Source: Diphasiastrum complanatum (taxonomy: Eukaryota; Streptophyta; Lycopodiopsida; Lycopodiales; Lycopodiaceae). From it: a stretch of 64,000 nt of DNA. The position numbers and the translations under genes are program-made. Below are positions 1 through 34,559 of the stretch, piece after piece. The notes below the pieces were generated by a model. It searched no databases. It worked only from the letters and a program-made list of their open reading frames with translations, and had not been told where the DNA came from. Where the stretch lies: NCBI GenBank assembly GCA_029204225.1, contig CM055113.1, positions 24,982,930 through 25,046,929 on the forward strand, read 5' to 3'. How positions within the stretch are numbered: the first letter of the stretch is position 1; every line of letters begins with the position of its first letter.

Positions 1-2162
1 ATGGCTCAAATACTGTTTGGTGGTTGAGGACCTTTCGTCATGGATGCGTGCAGGTTGAGTTTACCCGTTGAATCAATGGTGACAGAACTATCATGATTTC
101 CAAAAGTATCTCAGCCTTTGCTCTAGTCATGAACGACTCTTGCATTGGTGAGCCACGGACGACCACGTAGTATTCATAAGAATAGACATTATTGGGATAT
201 CAAGTACTACGAGATCGACAGAAAACTTGAAGACCTCCTAGTTTGATCAGCACGTGTGGAGAAAACGGTAGGGCCGGACCACACTTTGATCAAGCCATCC
301 GAAGCTGACAAGTGGGTTTGGCTAGCCTTGTCTCTGAAATGATATTAACCCTGGAGCCTCCTCGAGTACTGCTAAAACTTCACGGGATTGATGATGGGTA
401 GCTGGGATTTTGATGTTGTCTCGTTCATTGAGTGGATTGGTTAGATGTAAGGGCATTTCAGGTAACTCGTCAGTAGTGGTGGTGTTATTGGATTGGATCT
501 GTTGTTTCCACTGGCCAGCATGCTTCCAGAGTACATGGAAAAGAAGAGTGACATTGGCTTGGAATAAATCTTCCCAAACTTCAGTATCTTCAAGGGTTTT
601 GCTTTCAAAGGGCTTGTGAGGTACTTTATGAGAAGAGGAAGATTGTTGGTCGGCATTGCGGATTTGCTGGCGATACTGATGATGCAGCCAAATTTTTTCA
701 GATGGCTGAGGGTAAACTATCGGGGTTGAATCTTCACTTGGAGGAACAACCTGCAGTTGAGTTTTGCTGGATGCAAGTGTAGGGGCTTGGCGTTGGGTTT
801 GTGCACGAGTCAAGACCCAAGCAGAATGTGTTTCGATGGGTAAGGTTTCTACTTGCACTGAACAAACAAGAGCGGCTGGCTTAGATTGGGATGGGCAGTC
901 CTTCACGTGATGTTCAATACCACATTTTTCACAAGCTGGAGGAAAGCGAAGTGTATCTGGGCAGCGAATACTAGGATGTTTACCTGCACAGATAAAACAT
1001 ACTCATATTGCGGGTAGCTGATGTGTGGCAAAGACAACTTGGTTTGGATTGTAAGCTTGGGCATTGGGATCCACTGGTTGAGCATTAGAATCATAGGTAT
1101 AATAAACAACCGTTTCAGTAGAGTACTGCGGTGGAGTATTGTCTTCCACATAGTAGGTGGCCGGATTGATGGTATTTGGATCAAGATAATGGACAACGTT
1201 GTGTGGGGCAGGTTGGTTAACGAAAAATTGTTGACATGGGAATGAATATTGATTTGGTGCAGTTGGTCATGGTTGGTAAACCTCTGGTCATGGCACAGGC
1301 TGCTGTGGAGGGTAAGGGTGGTAAGCTCGATAGATGGTGGGTCTGGTGGCTGCTGGGAAATGGTTTCGCAGGCAGTGTGATGCTGTGAGCAAATTGGACA
1401 CCAGACATTTTTCCTTGCTGGAAAGGATTTATCAGCAATCTGTTTCATGGCGGTTTGAAAATCGGCAGTGAGTCTATCCATATGAGATTGTTGAGCTTTT
1501 TGCCAGGTTTCCATTTGATGTAGAAGTTTAGAAGATTGAGCGATATTGTCAGACTTCGAGTGATTAGGACGGTCCGGATTCTTAGATTTCTTTTCACGAT
1601 GGTCAAAGTCATCGTCGGAACCTTCGTCTTCCTCACGATAGCATCAGTCATCACATCCTTAAGTTGACCATAAAGGTCCACTGGTTTGAGTTCACGGCGT
1701 ATGTTTTTAGGCAATTCAACTAAGAACAGTTTTATGGCCATACGTTCAGTGATATTTTCATCAACACATTCTACTTTGAGATGTTTAAAAACGCTCAATG
1801 TAGTTTCGAATAGACTCTTCGCGACGCATCTTGATGTGGGTAATTTGAATGAACAGGCTCGGAGTCAGTTTGGATGGCTTGAAACGCTTGATGAGAGCAT
1901 CTTTGAGGGTGGTCCAAGAAGTAAAATCAGGAGCTTTCAGATTCAAGTACCATTTCTTGGCGGTTCCATAGAGTACCATAGGAAATAGACATAGCTTTTT
2001 AGTTTCAGAGGTATCTCCATAAAAACGGCATGCATTATCAAAGTCTTTGAGAAATCGGACTGGGTCAGATTCTCCATCGTACTTTGGTGTATCGATACGT
2101 GGAATTCTTCATTCTAGTTGTGGAGGAGCCGGATTAGAAGATTCAGCACAACCACAAGACAT
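1..2162 (-). mobile_element. Ty3-gypsy-type gag relic, runs off the left edge
   Basis: Read on the minus strand from about 2162 leftwards, the fragments match a plant Ty3-gypsy Gag. A retrotrans_gag-like core around 1980-1790 includes GTAKKWYLNL and SWTTLKDALIKRF. It is followed by a segment at 1790-1640 with ERMAIKLFLVELPKNIRREL, and then by Cys/His-rich stretches near 1400 and 930-900 (CEKCGIEHHVKDC) that look like nucleic-acid-binding knuckles. The remaining 320 bases continue the element without a domain I can name. It is an old, broken copy with several breaks. No LTR of its own is visible in the window. The family is assigned from the Gag core; protease and polymerase are not seen here. 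Confidence 0.7.
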
Positions 2163-2239
2163 GATGCAGAATACAGATGAGCAAGTCAGTACTGTACTTG
2201 GCAAAAAGGCAGTCTGCTTGCAAAATTGATAGTGTAGAA

Positions 2240-2580
2240 CCAAAAAATTGGTCTTTCTGGTCGTGATAGAATTCGCGGACAGGCTGAGAAATTGTGGAGA
2301 GGCAGATAAATCGAACTGTAATACTCGCGAATTCTGACAGGGAGTTCTGAATGTTAGAATAGTGATTTTTTTTTTATTTTCTGGAAAAAAATTGTACTTT
2401 CAAAATTCGCGGGTATGACTAAGAAATCGTACTCTTTGAGAACGGGTTCTTAGGCTGGATGGCGAATTCTAACAGAGAGTTTGACTGGCAGATAGAGAAT
2501 ATGAAAAAAAATGTGACTTTTTGACAGTAAATAGGCAAAATCTCTGAGATAGAATTTGCGGAGCTGCTGGAGGACTGATC
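2240..2580 (-). repeat. Leader-like region with recurring GAATTCGC motifs
   Basis: Between the gypsy gag relic and the neighbouring copia piece lies non-coding DNA in which GAATTCGC, or its reverse complement GCGAATTC, recurs imperfectly near 2269, 2327, 2404, 2462 and 2549. The spacing is roughly 60-90 bases, with AT-rich filler between. The same motif style recurs at 52250-52610 beside the other gypsy relic. I read it as a repeated 5' leader of that element group; this is inference from the shared motif and position. Confidence 0.45.
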
Positions 2581-3028
2581 TTAATAGGAAGCTATATCTC
2601 GCACTTCGTATAGTGTGCTCAAGATGTCCCTGACTTCCTTGGATGTATGGGCTTCGGATACATGGCCGATCTGGGTATCCAAAATATTGAGGATGATCAA
2701 CGCGAACGCTTTGCCATCCTTCAGCTTCCATCTGGCAATTGCTGCATCGTCTGCTTCGGGTTTCCCTTCTACACCTGTAACAACATCATACAATTCTTTA
2801 GCCATTAGTACAGTTTTTGTCTTGAATTTTCACATATGGTAATTGGCTCCATCAAGCTTGTCGATGATAGGACTGGCTTTCCCTTGGGAATCCATGTGGA
2901 AGATTAGTCTAGGTGATAGGAAAAACTATCAGTGACCTAAGTATGAAAATCCAGTAATGGATTACAAAACAATAAGACAGTCTTGTACTGTGGAAGCTTA
3001 CCAAGCTACAAAAATAGCTCTAATACCA
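2580..3028 (-). mobile_element. Ty1-copia 5' fragment: primer binding site and start of gag
   Basis: On the minus strand, a tRNA-Met type primer site (TGGTATTAGAGC) lies at 3017-3028, directly inside an LTR edge ending CCCCAACA. The gag reading follows at about 2860-2580, with NYHMWKF-like and MAKELYDVVTGVEG segments, the usual N-terminal copia Gag (DUF4219/UBN2-like) context. Only the first part of gag is present and then the sequence changes to the gypsy leader. It is broken and its 3' part is absent. Confidence is good for the family and low for the exact left edge. Confidence 0.65.
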
Positions 3029-3690
3029 TGTTGGGGAAAGAGATGTGTGTGAGAGAGAAATGAAAATTAGCTCGAAAAAGAAACGAACACAAAAAGAAGT
3101 GAACTCAAAAATCGAAAAAAGAAACGAACTCGAACGGAAAGTGTTCGTGCGCAGCGGAATGAGCTTTCTCACTCTTTCCCTAAAGCATGACTACGCTTAT
3201 AAAAAACGAACAAAACATTAGTGATAGAATCACGTTCGTTCTGATTACGTAGCCAAACATTAAGCAACAAAAAAAAAATATCAGAAAGATAATTTGTCGC
3301 GAACAGCTAGACAAATTATTTGTCACGAATAATTTGTGACGAGCTAGACTGATAATGATTCGCTAAGAATAGACTATCAAATTAAGCAATAAGGGAGTCA
3401 AACAGAATGTAGAAAGGCATAGCAATGTTGACACAAATCTGAACGTAGAACAAACAAAGCTGTAATCAGATTATGTATAGCAAAATATATAGGTCAATAA
3501 TGCTGTTGAGCACAAGACAATAGCGGACAAAACCGCGTGCTTCACAAAGCTAATCCAATCTGAAAAAAAAAGAATTAAACTTATTATTGACAATACAAAG
3601 AGTCGATGCGCGAAAGCATCTACTTCGTCTATCTCTGATAAGCATCTGATGTTATTATTTTTTTTCACACACTCGTTGCTTATTCATTGA
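3029..3690 (-). repeat. Probable copia 5' LTR, outer edge undefined
   Basis: The LTR inner edge is fixed by the adjoining primer site. The stretch holds short degenerate repeats such as AATTTGTCGCGAAC and AATTTGTCACGAAT near 3290-3340. It also has a TATAAAAAAC box at about 3198-3207 when read on the plus strand. I cannot see the matching TG start on the right side, so the end given is only an estimate. Confidence 0.4.
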
Positions 3691-4210
3691 TATTGAATAT
3701 GCAGATGATATCCAAAATATATATACATAATGTTACAGGTGTGCAGATGAAGAAGGTACAAAGTGGTTGTGCTTTTTGTAGGAGATCGTGGGTGGCTATG
3801 GTCGTTGTCAAATCTGATTGCACAGTTCATGGGATGAGCATGAGAAGGCCGCGACATCAGCCTTCACTGAAATGAACGTTGGTGAAGATGCAAAAAAAGC
3901 GACACTTCGACAAATGCCTTAAAATTTGCTTTACAAGGTGTCTTCACTTTCTATAAGGGCACCTTCGACATTTTGTAGGGCAGTGTCATCTTTTTCGCTT
4001 TTCACAAATCACGTGTAAAAACACAATGTCACCTTTTTCACCTTTTTCGCCTATGGAAATTTACATGTATTTATGCAGACAGTTGCATTTTTCGCCTATC
4101 TTATTTTACATATAAATATGCAGACTGTGTGACAACATAAGTAAAAATACAGCATGAATGGAGGCAAATTAGGATAGGATTTAGGAGAGTAAAGGATATA
4201 AATCCAACAA
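3690..4210. other. Degenerate LTR-like spacer
   Basis: No gene is seen. The stretch 3890-4130 shares a recurring TTTTTCGCCT/GTCAC style with the LTR at 5150-5300, including the words TTTTTCGC and CAGACTG. It is probably an eroded LTR fragment of the copia group to its right. This is judged by eye and not by alignment. Confidence 0.3.
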
Positions 4211-4214
4211 GTCA

Positions 4215-5000
4215 GATACAATCTGATTAATTGCAAGCTAGCTCTCTCACCAATGGAACCAGGTCTCAAATTGTGGAAGGACCAGTGTCCCCGAACAATT
4301 GAAGAGAAGGAGCAAATGCGTGAGTATCCTTATCATTCAATAATAGGATCTCTTATGTATGCAATGATCTATACCAGGCCAGACAGCGCTTTTGTAGTCA
4401 GCTCCCTAAGTCAGTATATGACCAACCCTGGTGTAACACTTTGGAAGGCTCTTATCATAGTCATGAAATATCTTCGAGCTACTATGGACTTTTGCATTTG
4501 TTATGGAGCGACAAACTCAATTTACTCATTGTTACACAGATGCAAGTTGGGCAGGAGATGTAGACACTCGTAAATCCACTTCTGGATTTACATTCTTCCT
4601 CAACAATGGTCATGTTTCCTAAAACAGTCGTAAGCAATCTTCGATAGCTCTATCTTCTATAGAATCAGAGTATATCGCAGCCTCACAAGCTACAAAGGAA
4701 ACAATTTGGTTGAGAAACTTACTTTCAAATATCAGTCTGAATCAATATGCTCCGACATTATTATTTTGTGATAATCAAAGTGCTATTGCCTTATTAGCCA
4801 ACCTTAGATTTCATTCTAGGAGTAAGCACATTGAACTCAAGTATCACTATGTTAGAAGCAAAGTTCTCGACAAAGAGGTCAGATTGCAGTTTGGTCGAAT
4901 GCAAGATATGACAACAGATATTTTTTACCAAAGCACTAAGTTTGGATGCACACAGAAAGTTTTGTGCAGAAGTAAGTTTAAAGGTCAAGGCATTCATGGA
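4215..5000 (+). mobile_element. Ty1-copia relic: end of reverse transcriptase and RNase H
   Basis: Plus-strand pieces match the connection and RNase H end of copia Pol: YPYHSIIGSLMYAMIYTRPD near 4325-4385, SLSQYMTNPG, then the RNase H segment with SSIESEYIAASQATKETIWL near 4650-4715 and DNQSAIALLANLRFHSRSKH near 4770-4835. The order is the normal one. The copy is broken at several points and its 5' part is not in the window. A polypurine tract (AAGGGAGAGG) follows near 5008-5017. A second fragment of what looks like the same family is at 36480-37086. Confidence 0.8.
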
Positions 5001-5017
5001 TTCAGATTAAGGGAGAG

Positions 5018-5701
5018 GTTGGATTATTCTCCTACTAATCGACTAATCGACATTTTAATTTTTGTCCAACTTTTATCCAGACCTACAGATTTTTTCGTGT
5101 TTTTACACAGTCTGCATAACTATTTGGAAACGGCTCATAGTGTTGAGATTTTCACTTTTAGGGATTTTCTCTCACTTCGGCTTTTTCGCAAAATGCCAGA
5201 TGCCCTAAAAGTGAAGGAAATGACTTTAGCAAAGACTGTCACATTTTTCGCATTTTTCGCCTGTGGTCGTTTACGTTCATTTCTGCAGATAGACTGCTTA
5301 TGGCCAAATGTCACCGCTTATCAGCAAGCAACTTCTGAGAAGAACTGGATGAATGCCATCAAACTCCAGCCAACTGGCAGCCGCATTTGATGACCTAATT
5401 GCTTAGTATAAATAGCTGTTTATATTTCAGCATCTTACTATCAGATCAAGTATTGAATAGTTAGCTCTCTCTCAATGTGTATGATCTGCAATATTGGAAT
5501 GCATGCTAGCAGTAGATATCTTTCCGCTGTTGTTCTACTCACCATTGTCTACTGTTTACAAGTTTAATTTTACAACGGTCGCCAAAAACGATCTAGGGCT
5601 TGGAAGAGAATTAGACAGCAGTCAGTAGCAGTAGCTACTCCTGCCAAGTCGGCTCTATCCGGCTTTCATCTCTTGGGAATGTCACAGAGATTCGCCCTTC
5701 A
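5018..5701 (+). repeat. Copia LTR with TATA box
   Basis: The segment starts immediately after the polypurine tract of the copia relic and ends immediately before a primer binding site, so it behaves as a single LTR of about 680 bases. A TATAAATA box lies at 5407-5414. Because a primer site follows it, this LTR is at once the 3' LTR of the left piece and the 5' LTR of something to the right. That would happen in a tandem insertion or after LTR-LTR recombination. Confidence 0.6.
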
Positions 5702-5702
5702 G

Positions 5703-5785
5703 TGGTATCAGAGCAACCCGATTGCTCGGCTTGGTTGGAGCGTTCCAGCCCTTTTTTTTTTTTTTTTTCACAGTGGTATCAGAGC
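5703..5785 (+). other. Two tRNA-Met primer binding sites 71 bases apart
   Basis: TGGTATCAGAGC occurs at 5703-5714 and again at 5774-5785, separated by a GC-containing stretch and a run of 18 T. This 12-mer is the usual plant copia primer site, complementary to the 3' end of initiator tRNA-Met. The second copy points to a local duplication of the primer region. Confidence 0.7.
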
Positions 5786-6376
5786 CGGCGTCAAGCTATG
5801 CATCCATTAGTAGCATTCAATCAAATATCTGCACGATCCTTGACTTTATATATATATACACATCGAATTTGGTCTCTAATCTTGGAAATTTTATACTATA
5901 GACACAATTCAATTTACGTTACATTTATTGGTTGAAGTGTAGCCATAAAATTGAGTCTAATTTGGCAACATAAAAATCGAAGTTGTCATGGAAGATTTGA
6001 TAAACAAAAAAGTTGGATAATACTCATGTATAATGAGGGTTTAAAATTAAATCATTTAAGATTTTGAAATAACTAACATTCAAAATGAAGTTGGCAAATT
6101 TATTATGATTTTTCTTTTGAAGGATCAGTTTTTCATTGCTTATAGTACCAAAGCTCGCCTAACAAATGCGATTTGCATATTGGGTCTTTACCTAGCATAA
6201 ACAACATGAGTTTTTTTTTTTGCTTGTTAGGGTTGTTATGGACGTAATGACCAAAATTGATACCAAATCTATTGCTTAACTTGATGAGTAGTCCAATGAG
6301 TAATAGCCATAGCTTTCCATACAAAAGTTGATTGACATAAACGAATATATAAATTTAAGGCCATCATATTACAGGA

Positions 6377-6475
6377 CTTTTGATTTTGAAAATTGTGTGT
6401 GTAGATTTTGCATTCCAGACTTTTGATTTTGAAAATTGTGTGTGTGTGTGTGTGTGTAGATTTTGCATTCCAGAT
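6377..6475. repeat. Tandem duplication of about 45 bases with (TG)n of unequal length
   Basis: CTTTTGATTTTGAAAATTG, a TG run and AGATTTTGCATTCCAGA occur twice in direct succession. The first copy has a short TG run and the second a longer one (about 6437-6457). The two copies are otherwise nearly identical, so the duplication is recent and the TG run has since expanded or contracted. Confidence 0.75.
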
Positions 6476-6904
6476 AGGCAAAACGATTGAATACCACAAA
6501 GGCCTACTTTGCCATCCCAAGTTTACATTCAAGAAGTTTGAGTAAGTTTAACTTTGTTTTTAATGCATCTCCCAGTAGCTTTGGTTATCTCATTAGCAAA
6601 TAGTATCAAATATGTCCAAAGCTCATGTATTGTGTTTTGTTTTGTTTTCTTTTCTTTTCCTTGAGGCAGACGATTGTACTTTTACGCTTTTTTGTGAAAC
6701 ATAAAACGGATCAATAAATTTTCACTAATAATACTTGATTTTCATCTAATTATAATTTTGTTATTGTGTTTTCTTTCGCAGGACTTATAGAAAATGTCTT
6801 CCATATTAGATGAAACAATGGTTGACTTTTCAGATATGCGTCATGAAGACTACTTAATTGATGGTTTGTGAGATCTAAAATTGCAAATACTGAGGAATGT
6901 TTAT

Positions 6905-7150
6905 TTGGAGATATTAATTGTGAATATTGTGAATATTGATCGTGAATATTGTGAATACTGATCGTGAACATTGCAAATACTGATTGTGAATACTGATTTG
7001 AAATTACAAATACTGAGAAACGAATATTATGAGAGAATGATCGTGAATACTGATTGTGAATATGGTGAATACTAATTGTGAATATTGTGACTACGAATCG
7101 TGAATATTGATCGTGAACAATTGTGAACAGTCTTGAATACTGACTGAAAT
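6905..7150. repeat. Degenerate minisatellite of TGTGAATATTGATCG-like units
   Basis: Units of about 12-16 bases built on GTGAATA(T/C)TG(A)TCGT recur more than a dozen times, with diverged copies toward the right edge. No coding potential is seen. Confidence 0.65.
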
Positions 7151-8014
7151 ACTTTAGAAAGTAATCGTGATTATTGTGGGCACTTTTAAAAGCAAATTAT
7201 GAATGTGAAAATGTGATTATTCAAAAATAAAAATTGCGATTGTTAATTTTGATTACTTGTGATAAAATTGTTTTGTAGATTTGAATGAAGATAATGATTT
7301 GGTAAGTGACAAGAAGAAAAGTTTTACTATCTCATGTAATAACTTCCATTTCTATCAAATTGACATAATATTAAGCTTTTCATGTTACAAAGTCGTCCAC
7401 GGATTCACTGTTCAATCAAATCACATTTCAATAATCACCTGTAAAATAATAATCAATCTAACATAGACTAATTACTTTCTCACATTTTGCTAATTAACGA
7501 AATCATAATCATCGTCTAATTTCTAAATTTGTATTCAAAACTTACAACAAACTTATATCCAATTTTTAACTATGCAATACAAACTTATCAAGATCGTGCA
7601 CATATTTCAAAATCAGAATATAAATTTATCACACGAAATAATTTTTCACATATTTTTAAATTTTATTTTCAACTTATTATTCTCATATTATGTCGCAAAT
7701 CAATACCACATCATTGTTGTTCAAGAACGAGTTTGCCACTCAAACTCACCACACAAAGACACATCAGTGCATATAATCACACTAACTTACCGATTCGTAG
7801 CAAAGCTAACAAACTACGAAACTTAGATTGCACACTTCACCACAACTATGTACCAAAACCACAAACATAGATTAAGCTTGTATGTGGATGTTTGAGCTTT
7901 TTGATGCATAAGATTCCTTGAAAGCATCAAAATCTATGGAGGCCCACAACTCAATGAAGTAAACCTAAAAAGAGGCTCTTGCTTGATCTGACTCTCACGC
8001 CAGCACTTTCAGTT

Positions 8015-8330
8015 CACCACCGTTGGATATTCTCAAAAGCATTTGGATCCTGCCACGTTACACGATCTAACCACTGAAAATCTTCCGCGTGGCAGCCACG
8101 ACTCGTGGCTAGAATCCAAGTGGGCGAGCCTAAAATACATCGTGCCATTCAACTTGCCCCTTCTCTCTCTTACGTACCTTACCGGCACGCTAGGTTCAAA
8201 CCTGTCCCCCGTTGGATATCATCAAAGACATGCAGATTTTGCCACGTGTTTGAAATGCTAAACATCAAAAAGAGCTGTCAGCATTTTCTGACATGTGGCA
8301 AGAATCCAAGTGCGGGGGGGCTTCAAATGT
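8015..8330. promoter_or_regulatory. Duplicated promoter block with ACGT/G-box elements upstream of RAD23
   Basis: Two diverged copies of one block can be lined up: about 8019-8130 and 8208-8325. Both run from CCGTTGGATAT through GCCACGT to a closing GAATCCAAGTG. The second copy holds a perfect G-box, CACGTG, at 8243-8248 in GCCACGTGT, an ABRE-like context; the first has GCCACGTT at 8052-8059. The blocks end about 200 bases before the RAD23 start codon, so a promoter role is likely, but the regulatory role itself is inference. Confidence 0.45.
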
Positions 8331-8429
8331 GGCGTGCGCAAACCCCCCCCCCATCTCTCTCCGTGCAATCTGTCCCTTCTATTTTTTTTCCTCTTTCTTT
8401 ATTCGCGATCCCTTGCTTTTGAAACTCTT

Positions 8430-8500
8430 TCTTTCTTTCTTTTTCCTTTTCTTTGGAACGCTCGCTCGCCATCGCCATCGCCATCGCCATCGCCAGAAGC
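8430..8500 (+). repeat. 5' UTR pyrimidine tract and (CATCGC)n hexanucleotide
   Basis: A CTTT-rich run (about 8428-8455) is followed by four tandem copies of CATCGC around 8469-8493, about 40-60 bases before the RAD23 ATG. The position suggests both lie in the RAD23 5' untranslated leader. The hexamer could in principle be translated, but it is not in frame with the RAD23 start as part of a longer open frame. Confidence 0.6.
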
Positions 8501-8531
8501 CTTTCTGTAAGCAAGACGAAGAGCGGGCGGT

Positions 8532-33120
<24,589 letters not shown>

Positions 33121-34550
33121 TGGATAGCTCGAAATATATGCAAGCACAAGCTTACTCCAGCTCCAGCAACATGCTTGAAGTACTTTGGAAATTTTTAGCT
33201 TGCTTTCTATTTCTTAATACCGGCTCCCTGGGTTGATGAAGAACATGAAATTGCAAAATTCAGACAATTTTCATCAGAGATTGACTAGATTCTGGAAGAG
33301 CCTCTCAAAAATTTTGAATGTCAGTTATTACTTCTGGCCCTGCTAATTACTTTTAGTTCATGATGCTAAATGTGAATTTTTAGTGAACTCAAATAATTTA
33401 GGATAAGGAGATGGGACAGACTTTTAAATACTGATAAGCCACTGAGGTGTAGTAGTAGGCTTCATAATATGACAGTTGGCCCTACTAATGACATTTTGGA
33501 AATGTCCGGTGTCATTTTTGCAGCTGCTTTATTAGTACTACCATAGCCTCAAACTCACTCTTACATTTTTATTTTAGTATAGTTGAAGCATGGGATTTAT
33601 CATACTTTTGACAGTGATTTCGTTCCTCCTAGTGGGGTTGCGGATGGAATTTGCCATCTGTTCCTATATTTCTTTTAGTATGTCAATTCTTTCATCAGCT
33701 GATGAAAAGTCTTGATGACAACAGTGTATCCAAGGTCGATAACAACTTTGACAAACTTGCAAACTTGCCTTGCATTTATATGCATAGCATGCATATGAAT
33801 GCATGCTTTGCTCATGCTATATCTTGAGAGTTCTTATCCTCATCTGACCTGTATGCTCTTTGATTATTTACTTGTACTCTTTTGGAATAAAAGTTCATCA
33901 CTTACCTGTAACATGATTTCCTTTTCAGTTTCATTATATTATTTACCCACAGTTTTTGGCAGGGCAGTAGAATAATGTTTGGCCATACATGGATCGAAAT
34001 TTTTGATAATATTCTTAAATTTTTATAAGTAATGGTAGTATGGCTTGGATGGTGGTTGTCAATAATCAATGACACGAGAAATGGTATTTTCTTTCTAATC
34101 TAAAGTTTGGAGGCTATCCTTTCTTTCAAATAATAACCCATTACAAAAACAACTGTATGACGAAATGTATTACTAGATTGAGGTCTGCAATTCAGGATGA
34201 AGTCAAGGTTGGAGATTTGGAGTATTTAAAGACGTGCTCAATCGAAGAGTTTGAACTGTAAATCTGCAAGTATGCTGTGTATACATTGTGAAATGATAAT
34301 CTAGTTTTAGCACCATGCTAAAACTATGGAGGTGTAGGTGCATTTTGTTTCAAGAAACTTACAAGCTGTGTTGTGGTCAGAATATATTCTTAACATCAAC
34401 TTTAATAATTCTTATTGGGTATCTTACATTTTGTAGTGGTTAAAACTTGAGAGTATATGTCTAGTCATGTATGTAGCCTCCATGTGCTGGATGGTCTATA
34501 ACATGTATGCCATATCAAATGGGGCGACTCTTTTAATAGGACAGAAAAGG
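33121..34550 (+). other. RAD23 3' flank, UTR and spacer
   Basis: Non-coding. The first few hundred bases after the stop at 33118-33120 are the likely 3' UTR. A canonical AATAAA lies at 33886-33891, about 770 bases past the stop; whether it is the one used cannot be told. No gene is seen in the rest. Confidence 0.4.
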
Positions 34551-34559
34551 GGCACTTGT

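Larger units (their letters stand above)
5830..7980. other. AT-rich intergenic spacer
   Basis: No credible gene is seen on either strand; the short open frames are low-complexity and lack start context or domain likeness. The spacer holds a short duplication with a (TG)n run at 6377-6475 and a degenerate GAATA-type array at 6905-7150, both listed separately. The rest is AT-rich single-copy-looking DNA. Confidence 0.5.
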
